From the NCBI GenBank assembly GCA_022829145.1, contig CM040741.1:49181180-49245179 (forward strand): a DNA stretch of 64,000 bases, written 5' to 3'. The stretch comes from Albula goreensis (taxonomy: Eukaryota > Chordata > Actinopteri > Albuliformes > Albulidae). Below, piece after piece: positions 48,482-61,714 of the stretch. The number at the start of each line of letters is the position of its first letter. Position 1 is the stretch's first letter. A program made the translations under genes and the position numbers. Under the pieces are notes generated by a model that saw only the letters and a list, made by a program, of their open reading frames with translations, was not told the origin of the DNA and did no database searches.

Positions 48482-51400
48482 CTATGGGCAGACAAAAATC
48501 ACAAGCTGTCATGTGGAGCAGCTTTTAGTTAAGCTGCTTTGATTTATGAGGAAATTGCTCATGTATCAAAAGCACTTGATAGATAAAGACATTCTTCTCA
48601 TTGCAGGTACCTCTCTATTTACAAAAGGGATTTCATTCCTGAGAAAACTCTCATTAACAAACATATTACTAACTGAACACTTACTACTATTCAACAGGGA
48701 AATTTCATGGTGAGTCAACACTGAAAAGGTGGAAAATTTGCAAGTACAACAGGTGTGAGGTTGGCATACCTGTATTCCTCTCGTTATTATCATAATTATT
48801 GTTTTGATTATTTTTGATGAAGACTGAATGAATACTCACCTCTCTCCTTCCTCGCTCTCCTGAAGAGTGTCTGTGGTGGGGAGGATGGGCGAGGGAGAGA
48901 GGGAGGAGGACTGGCGTGAGAGGGGCCCTAGGCTCCCCCTGCCACTGCTCTGGCTGGCATAACTTCCCCTACCTTCCTCATCCCTGCACGCACCCATCTC
49001 CTCCTCCATCCCTTGGCCCACCTCCCTCTCCTGCTCCTCCCTTTGTGTGCTATTCACCTCCTGTGAGGACAGGGTATGACCAGGTTGGGACAAACTAGGC
49101 ACTATCGCAGTATCACGAATGGAGTCTGAAGGATTTGAGGGGTACTGAGGAATGGTTGAGCCCTGTGGGGCAATGGACTCAAGCTGCAAGGGTGGTGGAG
49201 CCTCCTGACAGGACATGGGCCATCCAGAAGCTTCGGGTAAAGCGGTTGCCTGGCGACGAGGATCGGGAGATGGTGTTTCAGCAGGAGCGGCGGCTGGAGA
49301 TGAAGGGGTGTTTTTCAAAGGGGGAGAATAGAAGGGACTCCCACCAGTAACGTGGCTCTGGTGGTGGGAGGCGGATTCTCCCTCCTCAGGACCCTGTGCA
49401 GCAGAGAGGGGAGACCTCGAGCTGCAGCCCAGACTGAGGGAGCGGACCCACACTTCAGGGCTCGGGAACTCCGTCCCATGGCTCCTCTCAGAGATGGGAT
49501 TTTCAGAGTTGGCATGGTGTTCCTGCCTGTGTGACCTGAGACTATTTGACTTCTTTAGACTCTTTTGTTCTACTTCCCGGGTTCTGCTCTGTCCTCTTCT
49601 TAAGGTCTTATACATAGCAGGCATAGGATCCTGACCATGCCCACATGGTAATGTATCACACCCAGAGGATGTTGGGGTAGTCCTGCTGCCCTGAGTATTG
49701 TGAGTTTGGATCTCATGCAGAGTGGGATCCAGTGCGTGTGTGAGACTTTTGTTATCTCTGGATCCAGTTGCAGGCTGATATGAATCCAGGTCCAAACTCA
49801 AGCCCCTACTTGCTCTCACCTTATGTGAGTCTGAGCGCCTATGCGAGACCGAACGTCTGAACTGGGTTGGGAGTTCCTCCTTGCCACCCTGCACAGCTTG
49901 GGATTCACACACCAAGCTTTGTGAACGTTTGAGGGAACGGCGCAGGGTTTTTTCTGATTCAGACTGAGACTCTTCTGAAGACCCTGCCCTTGAGTGGGAA
50001 CCAACTTTTTCAGACCTGAGCCTTTTGGGGTCCGTCCTATTGAGTAGCACCATATTGCTACTAGGACCTAAGCATGCTGCAGGGTGCTCTTCCCTTAAGG
50101 TGTAGGGACTCAAACCAGTTTCATGGTCTTTCTGTGCGTGGACCTCCCGGGTCTCAGGCCTCTGTTCTATAGGCCCAGAGGACAAAGGCATAGTTTTGTT
50201 TTCATCCACAGGCTCATCCACACTCATCTCAACAAACCCCGGTAGGCTCAAGTATTTCAGAATGGGACTTGTGTGTTCTTGGGGTGTTCTACAAAGCTGT
50301 GGTATCAGGTTGGTTCTCAAAGAACCAGAAATCTGACTTAGAGCTGAATTTGACTGGCTATCACTGCCATGATTTGCTACATGGGTTAAATGGGATTTGC
50401 TATGTGTACCATCTGTGAAAAGATATTTATCACTCTTCCAGAGGTGAGTCCTGGCAACTTCTTTTTCATGGTTGGGGCTACTACTGTCATCAGGGGGCAT
50501 TCCCATGCTATTGAGCACTTTAATTGTGTGCTCTTTGCTTGCTTGTCTCCTATATGGCCAGGTGGAGCCTGACAAGTGTTCCTTGTATTCCCCATCATCA
50601 TCTCCACCATCAACTATTCCTCCTCCCTCTAGGAGGCGCTGTTTCGATGCATCAGAAGTTTTCTGGTCCCTCTTTTGGTCCCTGTTCTCAGCTCCAGCCT
50701 TTGTTATTGGGTTGGCAAGGGATGTATCCTCCTTGGGTGGAGCCCTCCAATGGCAGACCTCTGCTTTGATATCATCTGAAAGCTGGCATGTGCTGTCAGG
50801 GGTTGTGTGGGGAAAGGGATGGAGTGAGAAGGAGTTGTAGGGTACCTCCTTTGACTCCACCCTCACTGTGTGCTGTGACCCCTGCCTTCCTGTGAACCCA
50901 GGGGGAGCGACCTGGCTAGATACCAAGGCTATTTGACTGTTTTCTCTCTGAGCGCAAGAAGACGAGGATGTGGTTGGCTCTGCTGTCCCCCCTCCCAAAT
51001 GGCAGCCCCCTCTGTGGTCAAGAAGAGGCCTATCTGTTTCCTGAAACTGGAGGTCCTCCCAACCAGAGGCACCGTTCCATGATTCTCGTTTTTGTACTGT
51101 GTGGCCCTTGTCAACACTCCCTACCCCATCTGTCTCCCTCCGCCATGCCCGCAAGCTAAGTCGGGCTTCACAGCGCTCCAGTTCCCTCTCTAGGGCCTCC
51201 CTCTCTCGTGCCAGTGTCAGACAGCGGCTCAGGTGGCCCGTCTCCCTCTCGCGCTCCATCTGCCTCACCAGCGCCCCATCATGCGCCAGCTCCCATTCCT
51301 GGGGGAGGTAGCCAGCATGCCCCTCTCTCCTGCCCCATCGGGGGAACATGCCCCCTAGGTCACCTGAGGCAGGGGTGCAGCGTCTCGTGGAAGCGTATGG

Positions 51401-54400
51401 GTCGATGTAGGAGTCTGAGTCAGAGTATGAGCCCTCACTGATGTCAGGCAGGTCCACGGAGAGCACTAGAGCCATGTCTGCTTTCTCATCCCTCTCAGAG
51501 CACAATGAGTATGACTTACGGGAGCCCCAGTGGGATGTCTGCCCACTCCCCAAACCTCCCCCAGGGCATTCGGGGAAGTGCTCAGCATGGCCAGGAGCAG
51601 AGCTGTCCTTCTCGGGTTGAACGACGAAGCGGCCGTCAGGCCCTCGGGAGATGGACTCAAGGGTAGAACCTGGAGGAATGCCCTCCTCCTCTGTCTCCCC
51701 TGCCAGGCAGCTTTTGAGGTGAGGGTGGGACAAGAGCTGCCTGCCCTGGTCCTGGAACTCATTGCAGCTGCTACCATCCGTGGAGGAGTAGTCTGAATGA
51801 GAGGTGGGGAATCTTGGGAAGATGGAGTTGAAGAGGCACACCTTCATCTTCAGAACACTGTCAGGGCTGTTTGAGCCAGGCCTGTGGAGAGAAGGCAGGA
51901 AGCGGGGGGCAGAACAAAAACAAGATGGGTTAAAATTAAAAATAGACCAATTATATAAAAGACTAAAAGGAACGGTAAAGATTCAATGCTATATCATAGC
52001 AATTATGAGAGAGACGATGCTTCACTCACGATGAAAGGATTTATTTTCACTTTAGAAAAACACAAACACACCCACACATACCACACCTAAACTATCAACA
52101 TTTTCATACTTTTCTTTCAGAAGAGGAGAAAGAAAATAAGTGATTGACAAGATGAAAGAAACCAAAACCACAAATGTTTTTATAAATTCCTCTAAATTAA
52201 ACATAGAAGACCGACAAACACATATTTAAAATAGAGATATAGTAACTAACCTCTCAGACTCTCTTTACTGGCTTTGTTGTTTGCAAACTCAGAAATTCAG
52301 AAATAAAAGGAAAGAAACTATTATTTATTCTTAGGAATGTCATTGAGTTTAAGGAGATAGCACAGTTTACGGCACTTACGTAGTAGCGGGGCATTTCTGT
52401 AGGGCATCAGGGATATCTGAAAAGTGAGGAGTAAGGGTGGGGTCACACACTGTCACACATTATATCAGAAAAGTACACATAGTGGCAGAAGTTACAATTA
52501 GAATAACGTATAACTGTACAACACAGTAGCCAGGTAGAAAAATGGTGATACCATGATACCCCTAATGAGGAATGTGTGTTTATGTGTGATTCTCCTAATC
52601 CAGGCTTAGGAGGCCTTGCATTTCAAAGTCAAAGTGAGTCAAAGGAGAATGGAATTTTAGGCCCACGCTACAACTGCAATATCTGTCAATTTGGTGAAGC
52701 TCTGAATGGATGTTCATGCTCTAAATTGTGTTTCTTTTCTAAAATGTATCTTTGGAACTGAGTGCTGCTGCCACTATAGCCAGAGGACCAGACTGTTTAC
52801 ACAGCTGAGTCCAATAGATTCCCCACTGACAATCACCACGGCCACATATTTGTGAGGTGTGAGGTCCCCAACACACTAAGACCCTCCCTCCTTAAGGGAC
52901 TCTGGGGCCAGTTATAATCTGACCATCAGCACTAGCATGGTCAGTACCAGAGGTATGATGACTGATTTTCAACAATGATATTTAATAATTTTACAATTCT
53001 GAGGAGCTGAATCTGCAGGTTTTTTTACTGAGTAAACAGAAGAGCAATGGGACACAATCAAGGATACGGTGAGCTCAGTGGGGCTACTGGCCACAGCTGG
53101 TATACAGAGCATGTCACTGCACTGAGCATGTGCACTACTCATCAGCCCCTGTCTCCCACTGCCCCTGCAATCTAGTGTGGGTCCTTTACCTCCTCTTTTC
53201 TTCCTGCGGCGCCGCCTCTTCTTGCGACTCACAAAGAACGCCATGCCCAGCAGGAGAAGTATGGCCACGCACAGGAAGCCCACCCCACCCAGAATGCCCG
53301 CCATGTGGGCTGCCGGAGCATCGTCCAGGAGACGGGTCCTGCCTGGGTACATTCCCATTCCTGAGAAAACAGCACAGTTATATTAGTGTCATCCTTAGAA
53401 TGCCAATGGAATAACATCATTCTCACAAGATGGCTGCAGAAAGGTACAGTTACTGCAAGAGGGGTATGAGCTCCTCTGACATAGCCAAGCATTAGGGCAA
53501 GAACTAAAAACTAAGAAATAAGCAGTGCTATTTGCTCACATAACTTCTGGTTTGAAACAAGTTAAGTCAAGTTAAGAACTCAAAACCTGCCTCACCCATA
53601 TTTTATGAACCCCTCAGAGAAGCCACCAGGTATGCACCAATTGTGAAATTCTGGGCAAATTAATATTTAAAAAAATAACCGAACCGTTTTAAAGTCTTTC
53701 AGCCCTTCATCACACTATCTTTGAATAAGCACAGATTCATACAAATCTATGAAACAACCTTTAATATAACCTTCTTTCACATTTAGCCAGGGCAAAATTG
53801 ATGCGACACAACAGATAAACATTGGCAACTTCCATCGGTGAATGTCATCTTATATTCCGATGGCTGATGGCAGCCAACAAAGCAAATATTGGCTGATACC
53901 GATGTATATATACAAACATTGGTTCACCCCTAGAAGTCACATTACATTTTCTGTCTAAACCTGCACACAAACAATCTCTTTTTTATTTCCCTTCTGATAA
54001 CAAACATCAGAAATCCAATGGCTGCATCTGAGAGAAATTAAAAAGGCTGCCTGGAAAAATACAGAGATGACAAGCTGCAGCAAATATGTACCACTCCTTC
54101 TATCTGACCGATTTTTATCCAGAATGACTTACAGAACAGTGCCTGCATTAAGGTTAAATGGTGACGTGAAAGGCAAACGAAGACACTGACCTGTAGTTGA
54201 CGCATTGATGGACTGACTGGGCATGCCCGTAAGGCCATCTCTGTGTGAAAGCATCCTGAGCTCATAGCTGCAGTCCTGTGGCCAGAGAGGGGTGTAACAC
54301 ATCAGGCAAAGAGACATCAGAATCCAAGATGAAGCTGAATAGGTTTATTAGAAGTCGGTTCAATTATCAATGTCCATTTAGAATGAAAAACACAGATGAA

Positions 54401-57072
54401 CATCCCTTTATAAACACATTATGATCAGTTGTTGTGAGACTGTATTCTATATTTACATTGTATTGAATCGCTATAACAGCATCACTGATCACACCATTCC
54501 AGTTAAACATTAGATATGTTTTACCCTCATCAGTCCTTGCAACAGTATTTCGGTGTCATTGGCGCCGATGTCCTGATTGAGAATTCTCCAATCTTCCTCT
54601 CTTTCTAGCCGTGATTGGACAATGAAACCAGTGATGGGTGAGGCTTGAGGTAGGGGCAGTACCCACTTCAGAATAATTCCCATGGACGTCTCATTGACTG
54701 ATAGTGATACAGGTGGTGCCAGATTGGGAACCATGGCAACTGGAGGAGGTTCAGTAAGGGGCACTGTAAATGTCAAAGGATGTATAAAACAAGCGTAAAT
54801 TAAGGCTAAAAATACTTGAAATCTGTAAATGGATGTCAAAACCATGTCTGAATATCTAGTCAGATTCCATTATATATCACCAAGGTATATATAATCTAGC
54901 CATATTGTACAGATCACTGTGCAGACCCAAAATGAATCAGTACTCAGATTGCTGGGCTCAGGATTGACTGTGAGTGGATCGGTACTACCTGTGAGTGGAT
55001 CAGGATAGATTGTTAGCGGATCAGTACTGATTGCGAGTGGATCAGTATTGACTGTGAGTGGATCAGGATGAATTGTTAGCGGATCAGTACTGATTGTGAG
55101 TGGATCAGTATTGACTGTGAGTGGATCGGGACGAATTGTTAGCGGATCAGCACTGATTTTGAGTGGATCAGTATTGACTGTGAGTGGATCAGGACAAATT
55201 GTTAGCGGATCAGTATTGACTGTGAGTGGATGAGTACTGATTGCAAGCAGATCAGTACTGACAGTGAGTGGATCAGTACAGATTGTGAGTGGATCAGTAC
55301 TGATTGTGTTTGGATTGGTAACCCACGCTGGGTTAGTCCTGATTCTGAGCAGTAGAGTGGACCTGTACTAACCCAGAGTCTGCACAGTGGCAATTTCGCT
55401 GAAGGGTCCAGGGCCCACTTTGTTCTGGGGCAGGACGCTGAACTGGTAGCTGGTATTTGGGAGCAGTCCTGTCACCAGCAGGTGGGGGACGGAGGGAGAA
55501 ATGGGAAAGGAAACCCATTCTTGCTTCTGCCCAAATGTCTGTTTCAGCCTGAGAGACAAAATATGATGCATAAGAATGAGAGTAATAATTAGTAAAATAA
55601 GAGCCTGTTCCTCCTTTCCTAATTTCACATTTCCACATTATTTGTTCATAAATGGGCAATGTCATACATACAAATGTGCAGAGCAGAAAAGTATTTTTAG
55701 AGTGAGAAATGGTGGGGAAGAGAGACACACCAAATGTACTGAATTGACATGAAATACCTACATGCTAAAATGATTTTCAAAAAACATCTCTTGTGGCATT
55801 TGTTGTTTTATACTGTAATATTTGAAATAAGATAATGCATAAATCCCATTGAGAGATGGATCAAGACAGACATGGTGAGAGTGACATAAGATGGGAGAAG
55901 GAGAAAGAGGAAGTGTCACAGCTCATGACAGTCATTCCAGGCAGATGAACAGGTCTAGTAACGGAAGTGCTTACCAGACGATGAATTTCTGGGCATTGCC
56001 CCCGTCAAAGCCTGGTACCCAGGAAACATTGGCCTGGTCCATACCCGGAACAACTGACAGTAAGGAGACAGCATGGGGGCTTGTTCCTGGAAGATGGAAA
56101 GGGAAAGATACACAACGATCTGAGTGGAAGGGCAAAGGATTGGAGACACATCTTAGTATAGGTCAGCATATGCCAGAATACACATGCAGTACTGCCATGT
56201 ACACTGCTGTGCAGAAACTTGCACCTAACAAAGTGTAGACATGCTGGTTTTTGAGTGTGTGTGAATGTTTTTTGTTGTGTGTGTTTGTGTATGTCTTGGT
56301 TTGTATCTCGGTCACTCACCCAGAACATAAATTTGAGTGCTGACAGTGACAGAGGCCACACGGTTTGTGGCACGGCACACCCACGCCCCCTGGTGGTCTT
56401 TACTGAGGGGTTGCAGAACCAGGGAACCATTATGTGCCACCACATATGGAGAGCGAGGGGCGGGGCCAACCTGGAGTGAGATAGAGAGGTAGAGAGGGAA
56501 AAGGAGTGAGGGAGGAAGAAAGCACAGTTGAAAGTGAATGGAAGGTAATTAATACTGGTCAAAATGAAGAGATAAGCCTATTGTCAGAGACAGTCAATAA
56601 GTTAATGGATATCTCAGTACAGCACAAAAGACATACTGAAAAATGTTCCTTGAAAAAAGTGCTTTACAGATTATGGTCAAGGAGTGATGAGAAGTTGGGG
56701 AAGATTAATAAATCAGAAATGTGCTATAAAATATACAATTATATGTAATAACACATATAGAAATGTACTGGATTAAGCCCAAGGGGGAGTGAAAGTGAGT
56801 TCTGTAATCAGGAGCCATAAGACCCTGTTTCAGTCAGTGTTCAGGTCTCCAAGCCCCTGTTCACGCTCACCTTGGCCCAGGTGATGCTGGGGGAGGGGTC
56901 ACCATGGGCCTGGCAGGGGATGGCTAGCTCAGTGCTCACTTTCTGTCGATACTCCTCAAGTGGGGACACCCTGAACGAGGGAGGGTCCTGTATACACAGA
57001 GGTGAGGGTGTCTTAAAGGTGACACATGCCCCAGAACCACCCTAAACTAAACTATCCCTAATGCACTGAGAA

Positions 57073-57112
<40 letters not shown>

Positions 57113-57182
57113 CCAAAGGCTCTAAATGCAAAGTCACAAACAAACTATCAAATGCATAGTGTACACACATACAGACACACAA

Positions 57183-57217
<35 letters not shown>

Positions 57218-60200
57218 AATAGCAACTATCACACTCACACATACACAAATTCATACACACATATATGTAACCCAAGAATATAAAACCAAGAATATAGGAT
57301 TTTCCCATCCACTAATGTAGGTCAAAGGTACACATTGCATTGCATGCACAACCAAACAATCACCAAGAGATTTACATCACATTTCCATCAGCTACACACA
57401 AGGAGAAAAGGGAGCTGGTGACAGCACCATGGTTTAAGCCCACGTCTGGAAACAGAGCAAGAGGGCGGAAATGTGATGTACCACTGCACCATCTGCAGGT
57501 ACTGGCAGGGGGTGGAGCTCCTGTAGCGCTCACCTGCAGCACCACCTGGGTGGGCTGGGAGGGGCCCATGGTCCCATAGCTGTTGTAGGGTGTGCATGTG
57601 TACGTGCCCACAGCGTCCTCATTGGTTGCTGCAATGAACAGGGATCCCTCTGAAGTGAGCATCCATCCAGGGACCTGGATGAGGAGAAGAGTCAGAGGTT
57701 ACCTTCTACCTCTGATATTTAACACATGTCAAAAACACACAACAGAGCATGGTCGGAGAGTAGGCCACACATAATGAAGCTATCTGTTCTCTGGAAGCTC
57801 ATACTGCTTCAGATGCCACAGAAATCTTTTTTGGTATAAGAACATAAATGTTCATTATCACCAAGCAGGTGTGCAACCAAAAGAGCCGCATTATAGGCTG
57901 AGTTAGAGGGAAGCAGGAAATGAATATGTAAAGACTAACCGTGTTCAGATCCAGGGCCCGTCCATCTTTGGTCCAGCTAACAGAGAGGAGAGGGGGCTCA
58001 GCTCTCACAGGACAAACAATCGTGCCCCCCATGCCAGCAGGCAGGTAGGTCACCTTGGGCATCTGCACTACCTGGGCAGGGTCTGACAGTGGAGAACACA
58101 ACATACACCAACATATGCACAGAGTCAGGAATATAGTGTATAACATTCACCCACAAGCATACAAGTACATACAGTCACTCAATTACATACCAATCGGCTC
58201 TTGTCCATATCAATAGCATATACAGCTGGCAGGTATATAGACTCATTCACACAAACACTGGTATGCACAGTCTATAAATCTTACACATATTTTAAAGAAA
58301 CAGACCAACATGTTGAAACAGTATATGAGTACACACACATGCATGGAAACATACAGTGCATACAAAGACATACATAAGATTCACATATGCAGGCATCTGA
58401 ACACAACAAAAATACATGCACATGCAAAAACTATTGTATGCAGACACAGTATTTCTTGCACATGGACAAAGGCATACAGATACACAGTGTTCAGGTCCCA
58501 AAAAGGCATACAGATACACACATATATGTATGCATTCAAAAGCATGCACACTCATACATGCAGATGCTTACGCTTCACAGTGAGGTAGGCTGAGGCGGTG
58601 GGTGGAGTCAGTAGCCCATTGGTGGGCATACAGGTGTAGTTGCCAGAGTCCTCAGGGATGACAGTGGGGATAAGAAGGGTTCCATCAACCAAAATTTTTA
58701 CACGGGACTTTAGTGAACTGCGAAAGTCAGAACCACACAAAAACAGACTGAGTACAATCCCAGAGAGGTCAAAAGTATAACAAATCGAAAACCACATAAA
58801 ATTAAAAGAGCATTTCAGCTTCAGTGTTCTTTTTTATTTTCAAATGTCACTCTATACCAGCAAATGTATTGTCTGCATGTCAGCATTTTTCTATGACATC
58901 TGGCTGGTACATTTAAATTCATTTCAGGTTAAAAGCTTAGTTAGGATTACTTAACAACAAATGTACACACAGCACACAAAGGTTGACATAATGCTGTGAA
59001 TATGAACAGGGATGTACATGAATGTACAGTAAGAATGAGGACAGGGAGAATACACGTGGCGAACCCAACAAACCTGTAAATTTACAACTAAAAAACACAG
59101 GAAGCCAACACTCATGTGAAAAACGGGAGGCATGCTCTTTGGCCCTTGTGTTATAAAGTCTGTAGCGGTACTCACTCTATGTGGTAGACGTTCTCTCCCT
59201 GTCTCTGCCACACATACGTCATATTAGGGGGATAAGCCTCAGCCTGGCAACGTAGAAGTGCATTCTGGGACAAGTTGAGCATAGTGTCCTTTGGGGGAAG
59301 GAGGATAGTTGGAGGACCTGTTTAGAGGCAAAGGAACAAAAGGTGGTTCTTTGGTGACCATACCAAGCATCATACAAAATAGAACATTACTGATATCGAC
59401 ACTTCACAATACTACCATTAGGCGGCACTGTTGAGTTTACTGCCTGTGGAACCTCAGTTAGTGGCTTTGGGTCAGTGGCTCACAGTTAAACAGGGCCTGT
59501 GGCTCAACCTGGGGAGACCTGATGGGTGGGTAACAGACTGACCTTTGACCCTGAGCTTAGTGGCATGCGATAGATTCCCCTCCGTGTTTGAAACATGGCA
59601 TTCGTACACGCCTGCTGACTGCTTGGTCACTGACACAACAGTCAGCGTCCCATCTAGCACCTACAGGAAGGAAGAAAGAAAGATTGGGAAAGAAATATCA
59701 TGAATGCATTAGAATTTTAACTTCAAAAGGTAGGAGAGGGAGACAACAGTGGTGTTAACATGTTATACTGTACCCAAGTTTGTGGGGTTGAAATAAATGT
59801 TTACCATAGCTGTGCAAAAACCATTACTGTTCTAGTTTTGCGATAGATGCTTAAAAAATTAATTTTACTTAATTTTACATAAATTTGCTCAAAACTGAAA
59901 ACCTACAAAACTACAAACAAGTATGAGAATAAGAATATTAATGTTTATCATGACCAATTAATATATTTTAGTGATGCTCTTATTGGTCCTGTTTTTCATT
60001 CTGAAATCAGTGCAATATAATCAAAGATGTATTTAATTCTCTATAAAATACTGTCATGGGTTTCCAGGCTCACCTGAGCCTCTTCTCCTCTTCCAACTTC
60101 AGTGTCATCCTTTCTCCAGGTTATGATTGGTGGAGGGTTGCCATGGGCACTACAGGTTAGGGCTAACGGACTGCCTTGCAGGACTTCAAGGAAAGGGGGT

Positions 60201-61714
60201 GGGGTCTGGGTGAACACAGGCGGAGCTATAGAGGGAGAGGGATCGGAGTGTGAACCAGGGTGCATTAAGAAAGCATAATGGATGTTTAGCAATTACTTTA
60301 CAGTAATGCAAGTTTTTCAAAAAATGATGGTAATTTATTTACAGTCATGGCAGACATCACAGAGGAGTGTAAAGGAACCATATTTATAAACTCAAGAATA
60401 TCTCCATCCATCATGTTATAATAATATACATTTATGTTTTAGCAAAAAAATGTACTGGTTTACACATGTTCAGTTTATATCCAGCTTACATTTACATTTG
60501 AACCAAAATATCCATCCACTGAGTAGCCTACTCTTTCAAAATGCATCCACAAGGATCACAGAGTTCTGTTCTGTTCTGTAAGCCACCTGTGTCCAGTGGC
60601 AAACACACTGGCTTCCTTGTTTGTATCCTCATGGCAAGGGTGATTCATGTCTAGTCACGGACGGTCGGCTGAAATTCAATGCCCCTGTCCCTCCCCCTCC
60701 CTGCCCTTTTGACAGACAGACACCAACACTCCCTGATCATAAAGCGCTATACTGAAGTGTAATCCCGCATTATCCCTCAGTACTTTCTCAACTCCTTTTA
60801 TCCCAAAACCAAAGTTCACGTTTGGCAACATGCCTATGATACCCTCAATTTACCATTTTGTATGCTCTTGGCAGAATCAGGTTACTGACAGAGAACTACA
60901 TTGCCCAGGCTGCCTGGGTGGGTTCAGCAACACTCAAGGAAACTAGGGCAGAAATTACAAAGAAAGCAGGAACTGACATTTACTTTAGGTTCATATGGCT
61001 GTGAGAAAGGGAAAATGGCTTTGATGGAAGGTAACTTTTCTCCTTCAATGCCAGTTGAAATCACATTACGTCATTCTGCTGCATCATTTGAGCTGAATCT
61101 CTGTGAAGGAGCGGTAGAGATAGACAATGGTCAGGGGAGGCGTGTAATATCAGTGTCATGATATAAGCCAAACTCTCCCCACTGGCAGCTGCCTGGCCGG
61201 CTTGTGTGTGTGTGTATATTCATTTGTGGGATATACTGTGTCTGTGGTGTGTGTGTGTGCGAGTGCGTGTGTGTGTCTCAATCACTTCCATGAATCAACC
61301 CAGAAGCCTCAGTCGCCAAACCTTAATATTAAGATTGATTTAAAGCAATGAGTCATCGATAACATATAAAATTTCACCCACTCTGGATTTCATGAAGCCA
61401 CGCTCACCTATCTCTAGAGCCCATCCCTTCTGACGGCACACCCTCAAACATACACAAACACCCTCACACGGGAGGGAGACAAAGGTCCAAGTCCTATTGC
61501 AAAACCCACAAGTGCACACACGTGCACATACGCACGCACGCACACACACACACGCACGCATACTCACCTGAGACGGAGAGAAAAACCCAGGTCCCGTTGC
61601 GAGACCCAGCTGTGGTCCTATTCAGCTGCAGGATCCGACACTCAAACCAACCCTCGTCCTCCATCTGCACCCCTTTCACCAGCAGGGTGGCGCCGTGGGA
61701 CAGAGACACACGGC
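47996..61714 (-). CDS. igsf9: Immunoglobulin superfamily member 9 (protein turtle homolog A), 5' end missing
   Basis: Turtle/Dasm1-family type I adhesion protein acting in dendrite growth and synapse maturation. Exons on the minus strand: 61714-61568, 60225-60074, 59660-59543, 59317-59176, 58717-58572, 58082-57940, 57674-57534, 56987-56871, 56470-56320, 56086-55975, 55548-55373, 54763-54525, 54275-54191, 53360-53190, 52416-52380, 51881-48840, 48481-48318 and 48105-47996. All 17 junctions agree in phase. 1796 residues are visible: half of Ig1, Ig2-Ig5, two FN3, a membrane helix and a tail of about 1,100 residues. IGSF9 rather than IGSF9B is favoured by RGPDGRF, YLSLPGFVEMSVD, QSSGRGS and SVDENYEWD in the tail. 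Human IGSF9 has 1179 residues, so this tail is much longer. Signal peptide and first half of Ig1 lie right of the window. Paralogue (a/b) not resolved. Confidence 0.92.
48840..51881 (-). CDS. igsf9: igsf9 giant cytoplasmic exon
   Basis: 3042-bp exon, acceptor CTCTCCACAG and donor AG|GTGAGT. It starts PGSNSPDSVLKMKVCLFNSI (human GSGSPDSVAKLKL) and carries LESISRGPDGRFVVQP near the start, ILKYLSLPGFVEMSVDEP near residue 570 of the exon and YASQSSGRGS near the end. The rest is Ser/Pro/Gln-rich and probably disordered, with many RRSLKRSQS-type basic-serine motifs that suggest phosphorylation or 14-3-3 sites (inference). The last coding exons continue it. Confidence 0.93.
52380..53360 (-). CDS. 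igsf9: igsf9 transmembrane exon and 37-bp juxtamembrane exon
   Basis: 53360-53190 encodes GMYPGRTRLLDDAPAAHMAG, then the hydrophobic GILGGVGFLCVAILLLLGMA and a basic stop-transfer run SRKKRRRRRKKRG. 52416-52380 is a 37-bp exon (IPDALQKCPATT) with acceptor CTTTTCAG and donor CTAC|GTAAGT. Its phases (1 in, 2 out) connect both neighbours, and the resulting order matches the human juxtamembrane region. Confidence 0.85.
54191..56086 (-). CDS. igsf9: igsf9 fibronectin type III domains 1 and 2
   Basis: FN3-1: exons 56086-55975 (TSPHAVSLLSVVPGMDQANV, SWVPGFDGGNAQKFIVW) and 55548-55373 (LPNTSYQFSVLPQNKVGPGP, FSEIATVQ). FN3-2: exons 54763-54525 (PPVSLSVNETSMGIILKWVL, ITGFIVQSRLEREEDWRIL) and 54275-54191 (DCSYELRMLSHRDG). 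These align with the two human IGSF9 FN3 domains. The intron between the two domains contains a 21-bp minisatellite. Confidence 0.92.
54965..55320. repeat. 21-bp minisatellite with 63-bp higher-order period
   Basis: Units like GATCAGTACTGATTGTGAGT are repeated about 16 times with variants (GTATTGACTGTGAGTG, GGACGAATTGTTAGCG). The variants recur in a fixed order, giving a second period of about 63 bp. The array lies wholly inside the igsf9 intron between the two FN3 domains (54764-55372) and ends about 50 bp from the exon donor. The minus-strand frame reads as heptads such as QSVLIHS. Confidence 0.93.
56320..61714 (-). CDS. igsf9: igsf9 Ig domains 1 (second half) to 5
   Basis: Each Ig domain is split over two exons. 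Ig1 second half: GRVSLSHGATLLVKGVQMED and WFECRI. Ig2: LALTCSAHGNPPPIITW and YECHVSN. Ig3: LLRCQAEAYPPNMTYVW and GNYTCMPTNGLL. Ig4: TIVCPVRAEPPLLSVSW and TYTCTPYNS. Ig5: LAIPCQAHGDPSPSITW and AWVCRATN. The paired cysteines and core Trp are present in Ig2-Ig5. The missing first half of Ig1 was searched for in 61715-64000 without success. Confidence 0.93.
57075..57110. repeat. (CA)n microsatellite in an igsf9 intron
   Basis: Pure CA array between the two Ig4/Ig5 exons. A second mixed (CA)n(TA)n stretch follows at about 57176-57218. Confidence 0.95.
61199..61278. repeat. Imperfect (GT)n region in an igsf9 intron
   Basis: GT-rich stretch with TATA and GAGTGCG interruptions. A (CA)n stretch at 61508-61560 lies next to the Ig1 exon donor. 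Confidence 0.85.
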
